Part shown: piece by piece, positions 62,122 to 64,000 of the stretch
Numbering within the stretch: position 1 is the stretch's first letter
Layout: each line of letters begins with the position of its first letter
Assembly (NCBI RefSeq): GCF_900111685.1
Contig: NZ_FOHX01000010.1
Coordinates: 1 to 64,000 of the forward strand
DNA length: 64,000 nucleotides
Origin: Nonomuraea wenchangensis
GTDB taxonomy: Bacteria > Actinomycetota > Actinomycetes > Streptosporangiales > Streptosporangiaceae
Direction of reading: 5' to 3'
Program-made: the position numbers and the translations under genes
The notes under the pieces: generated by a model
What the model was told of the DNA's origin: nothing
Seen by the model: only the letters and a program-made list of their open reading frames with translations
Database searches by the model: none

Positions 62122-63032
62122 CCCTTGTAAGTCCGTGCGAACCGCTTCACCGCGGCCTCGTAGATCTCGTCGCTGTCCAGCCTGCGCAGCTCCTCGGACA
62201 TCAGCTCCGAGGTGGTGCGCCGGGCCAGGGCCACGTTCCTGTCGGGCTGGCCGGGACGGCAGAGCGTGGCCAGGCGGGCGTCGGCGCGCACCACGGCCAG
62301 CTCGCCGTCGCTGGTCTGCAGCCGCACCGCGGTCAGGCCCGGCCCGTCGGAGTCGGTCACCTTGACCGTCGCGCCCAGCCGCTCCGACAGCCACGCGGCC
62401 AGCAGCGGCGCGCTCGGGTGCCCGGCCGCGGCCTCCACCACGCCCTTGCGCACCTTGCCCACCGGCTGGTCGAACGCCGCCGCGAGCAGGCTGCGCCACG
62501 GCGTCAGCCGCGCCCACGACAGGTCGGTGTCGCCGCGCGCGTAGCCCTTGGCCCGGGTCACCAGCGACTGCACGCCGCCGCCGTCGAAGCCCTTGGCGTC
62601 GGTGATGCGGCGCTGCGCCAGCGCGCCGATCGGGTCCTTGGAGGGCACCTCCGGCGCCACGCCCGGCCACCACACGACCACCGGCGTGTCCGGCAGCAGC
62701 AGCGGGCTGACCACCGAGTCGGCGTGATGGGCCAGCTCGCCGTACAGGCGCAGCACGACCACCTCGCCGGGGGTGTTCTCGCCGATGCGCAGCTCGGCGT
62801 CGAGCCTGATCGCCTCGTCCGGCTCGCGGGTGATGAGCACGATGATGCGCGAGGGATGCTCGCGGGCCGCCTCGGTCGCGGCGCGCAGCGCGTCGTACTG
62901 GTGCCGCTCCTCGCAGACCACCACCAGCGTCAGCACCATCCCTATGGCCGGCGCGCCCATCTGGTGGCGCAGATGCGTGAACTGCGCGGAGATCTTGCCC
63001 GCCGTCGTGTCCGACAGCATGAACGTCGTCAT
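62118..63032 (-). CDS. opcA: glucose-6-phosphate dehydrogenase assembly protein OpcA
   Basis: 304 residues; recognised by context and motifs such as GMVLTLVVVCEERHQYDALRAA, TREPDEAIRLDAELRIG, VVVLRLYGELAHHADSVVSPLLLPDTPVVVWWPG. It is needed for activity of the zwf product in cyanobacteria and actinobacteria. ATG 63032 follows directly on the zwf stop (no gap); the zwf 3' end AGGAGG supplies the ribosome site. Confidence 0.93.
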   Translation of the reverse strand: MTTFMLSDTTAGKISAQFTHLRHQMGAPAIGMVLTLVVVCEERHQYDALRAATEAAREHPSRIIVLITREPDEAIRLDAELRIGENTPGEVVVLRLYGELAHHADSVVSPLLLPDTPVVVWWPGVAPEVPSKDPIGALAQRRITDAKGFDGGGVQSLVTRAKGYARGDTDLSWARLTPWRSLLAAAFDQPVGKVRKGVVEAAAGHPSAPLLAAWLSERLGATVKVTDSDGPGLTAVRLQTSDGELAVVRADARLATLCRPGQPDRNVALARRTTSELMSEELRRLDSDEIYEAAVKRFARTYKG

Positions 63033-64000
63033 CTAAAGCCTCCTCCACACCCGTCCGTCGCGGGCCATCATCGCGTCGGCCGACTGCGGCCCCCACGAGC
63101 CCGACTCGTAGGGCTCGGGCTGGCCCTGCGTGGTCCAGAACTCCTCGATCGGGTCGAGGATCGTCCAGGACAGCTCCACCTCCCGCTGGTGCGGGAACAG
63201 CGGCGGGTCGCCGATCATCACGTCGAGCAGCAGCCGCTCGTACGCCTCCGGCGACGACTCCAGGAACGACTCGCCGTAGGCGAAGTCCATGGACACGTCG
63301 CGCACCTCCATGGCCGTGCCCGGCACCTTGGAGCCGAAGCGGACCGTGATGCCCTCGTCCGGCTGGACCCGTACGACGAGGGCGTTCTGGCCCAGGATCT
63401 CGGTGTCGGTCTTGCTGAACGGCAGGTGCGGCGCGCGCTGGAACACCACGGCGACCTCGGTCACCCGGCGGCCCAGCCGCTTGCCGGTGCGCAGGTAGAA
63501 CGGCACCCCCGCCCAGCGCCGGTTGGCGATCTCCAGCTTGATCGCGGCGTAGGTCTCGGTGGTCGACTCGGGGGAGATGCCGTCCTCCTGCAGGTAGCCG
63601 ACGACCTTCTGGCCGCCCTGCCAGCCCGCGGAGTACTGGCCGCGCGCGGTGTAGGCCTTGAGGTCGGACGGCAGCCGCACCGCCCGCAGCACCTTCTCCT
63701 TCTCCCTGCGCAGCGCGGAGGCGTCGAACGAGGTCGGGTCCTCCATCGCCACCAGCGCGAGGAGCTGGAGCAGGTGGTTCTGGATCACGTCGCGGGCCGC
63801 GCCGATGCCGTCGTAGTAGCCCGCGCGCCCGCCGATGCCGATGTCCTCGGCCATCGTGATCTGCACGTGGTCGACGAAGCCGCGGTTCCAGATCGGCTCG
63901 TAGAGGTTGTTGGCGAACCTCAGCGCCATGATGTTCTGGACCGTCTCCTTGCCCAGGTAGTGGTCGATCCGGAAGATCGAGCTCTCCGGGAAGGCCGACG
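63033..64000 (-). CDS. zwf: glucose-6-phosphate 1-dehydrogenase (partial, N-terminus outside window)
   Basis: The visible C-terminal 322 residues include the catalytic signature FRIDHYLGKETVQNI at the right edge, ALRFANNLYEPIWNRGFVDHVQIT, FYLRTGKRL and the ending WGPQSADAMMARDGRVWRRL. It produces NADPH and 6-phosphogluconolactone. The gene continues past base 64000 on the minus strand, so the ATG at 63929 is internal. Coupled to opcA and pgl. Confidence 0.95.
   Translation of the reverse strand, partial: SAFPESSIFRIDHYLGKETVQNIMALRFANNLYEPIWNRGFVDHVQITMAEDIGIGGRAGYYDGIGAARDVIQNHLLQLLALVAMEDPTSFDASALRREKEKVLRAVRLPSDLKAYTARGQYSAGWQGGQKVVGYLQEDGISPESTTETYAAIKLEIANRRWAGVPFYLRTGKRLGRRVTEVAVVFQRAPHLPFSKTDTEILGQNALVVRVQPDEGITVRFGSKVPGTAMEVRDVSMDFAYGESFLESSPEAYERLLLDVMIGDPPLFPHQREVELSWTILDPIEEFWTTQGQPEPYESGSWGPQSADAMMARDGRVWRRL

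Overview
The window is a high-GC actinobacterial chromosome segment. Evidence for this includes GTG/TTG starts, WhiA, RbpA, SteA/SteB, OpcA, AfsR-type regulators and the tlyA-nadK-recN order. It looks most like Streptosporangiales (Nonomuraea/Streptosporangium type), but that placement is inference. It opens at the 3' end of a ribosomal RNA operon (end of 23S, then 5S and a terminator).

From 0.3 to 10.5 kb lie mixed genes: two metabolite-type enzymes, a large Arg/Gly-repeat protein with a TPR-like middle and acidic tail, an SSB paralogue, a DUF1015 protein, a HAD-IIA phosphatase and an SCP2-like protein. From 10.5 to 20.5 kb is a compact DNA-repair/cell-envelope run: tlyA, nadK, recN, steA, steB, a MraY/WecA-like membrane protein, a MurJ-like flippase and a GT4 glycosyltransferase. 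A yybP-ykoY (Mn2+) riboswitch then controls a TerC-family exporter, followed by psd-pssA (phosphatidylethanolamine synthesis). UvrA and uvrC flank three tandem Tat-exported Rieske lipoproteins. The classical block rapZ-yvcK-whiA, gap-pgk-tpiA, secG, rbpA follows, with a DasR-type operator candidate in front of gap.

From 39.9 to 46 kb are accessory metabolic genes (YtcJ-like amidohydrolase, FAD-dependent amine oxidase, an ACT-GNAT fusion, an orphan Clp N-domain protein) separated by a tandem-repeat spacer.

The most distinctive region is 45.9-60.1 kb. It carries two AfsR/SARP regulators in divergent orientation, then a minus-strand operon read from about 59.24 kb down to 50.9 kb. The operon encodes a 54-residue candidate precursor peptide not listed among the supplied open frames, an intercistronic hairpin, a ThiF/E1-like protein with an N-terminal recognition-type domain and zinc Cys pairs, a TPR protein, a JmjC/cupin oxygenase, a B12-binding radical SAM enzyme, an MFS exporter, a cytochrome P450 and a flavin reductase. 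A SAM methyltransferase lies just upstream. This has the architecture of a RiPP biosynthetic cluster whose enzyme combination I do not recognise as a described class; it is the best candidate for a new system here.

The window closes with an adenosine deaminase-family gene and the oxidative pentose phosphate genes pgl-opcA-zwf (zwf runs off the right edge). Low-complexity tandem repeats are unusually common, both between genes and inside coding regions (RG protein, UvrC tail, MFS N-terminus, first Rieske protein).
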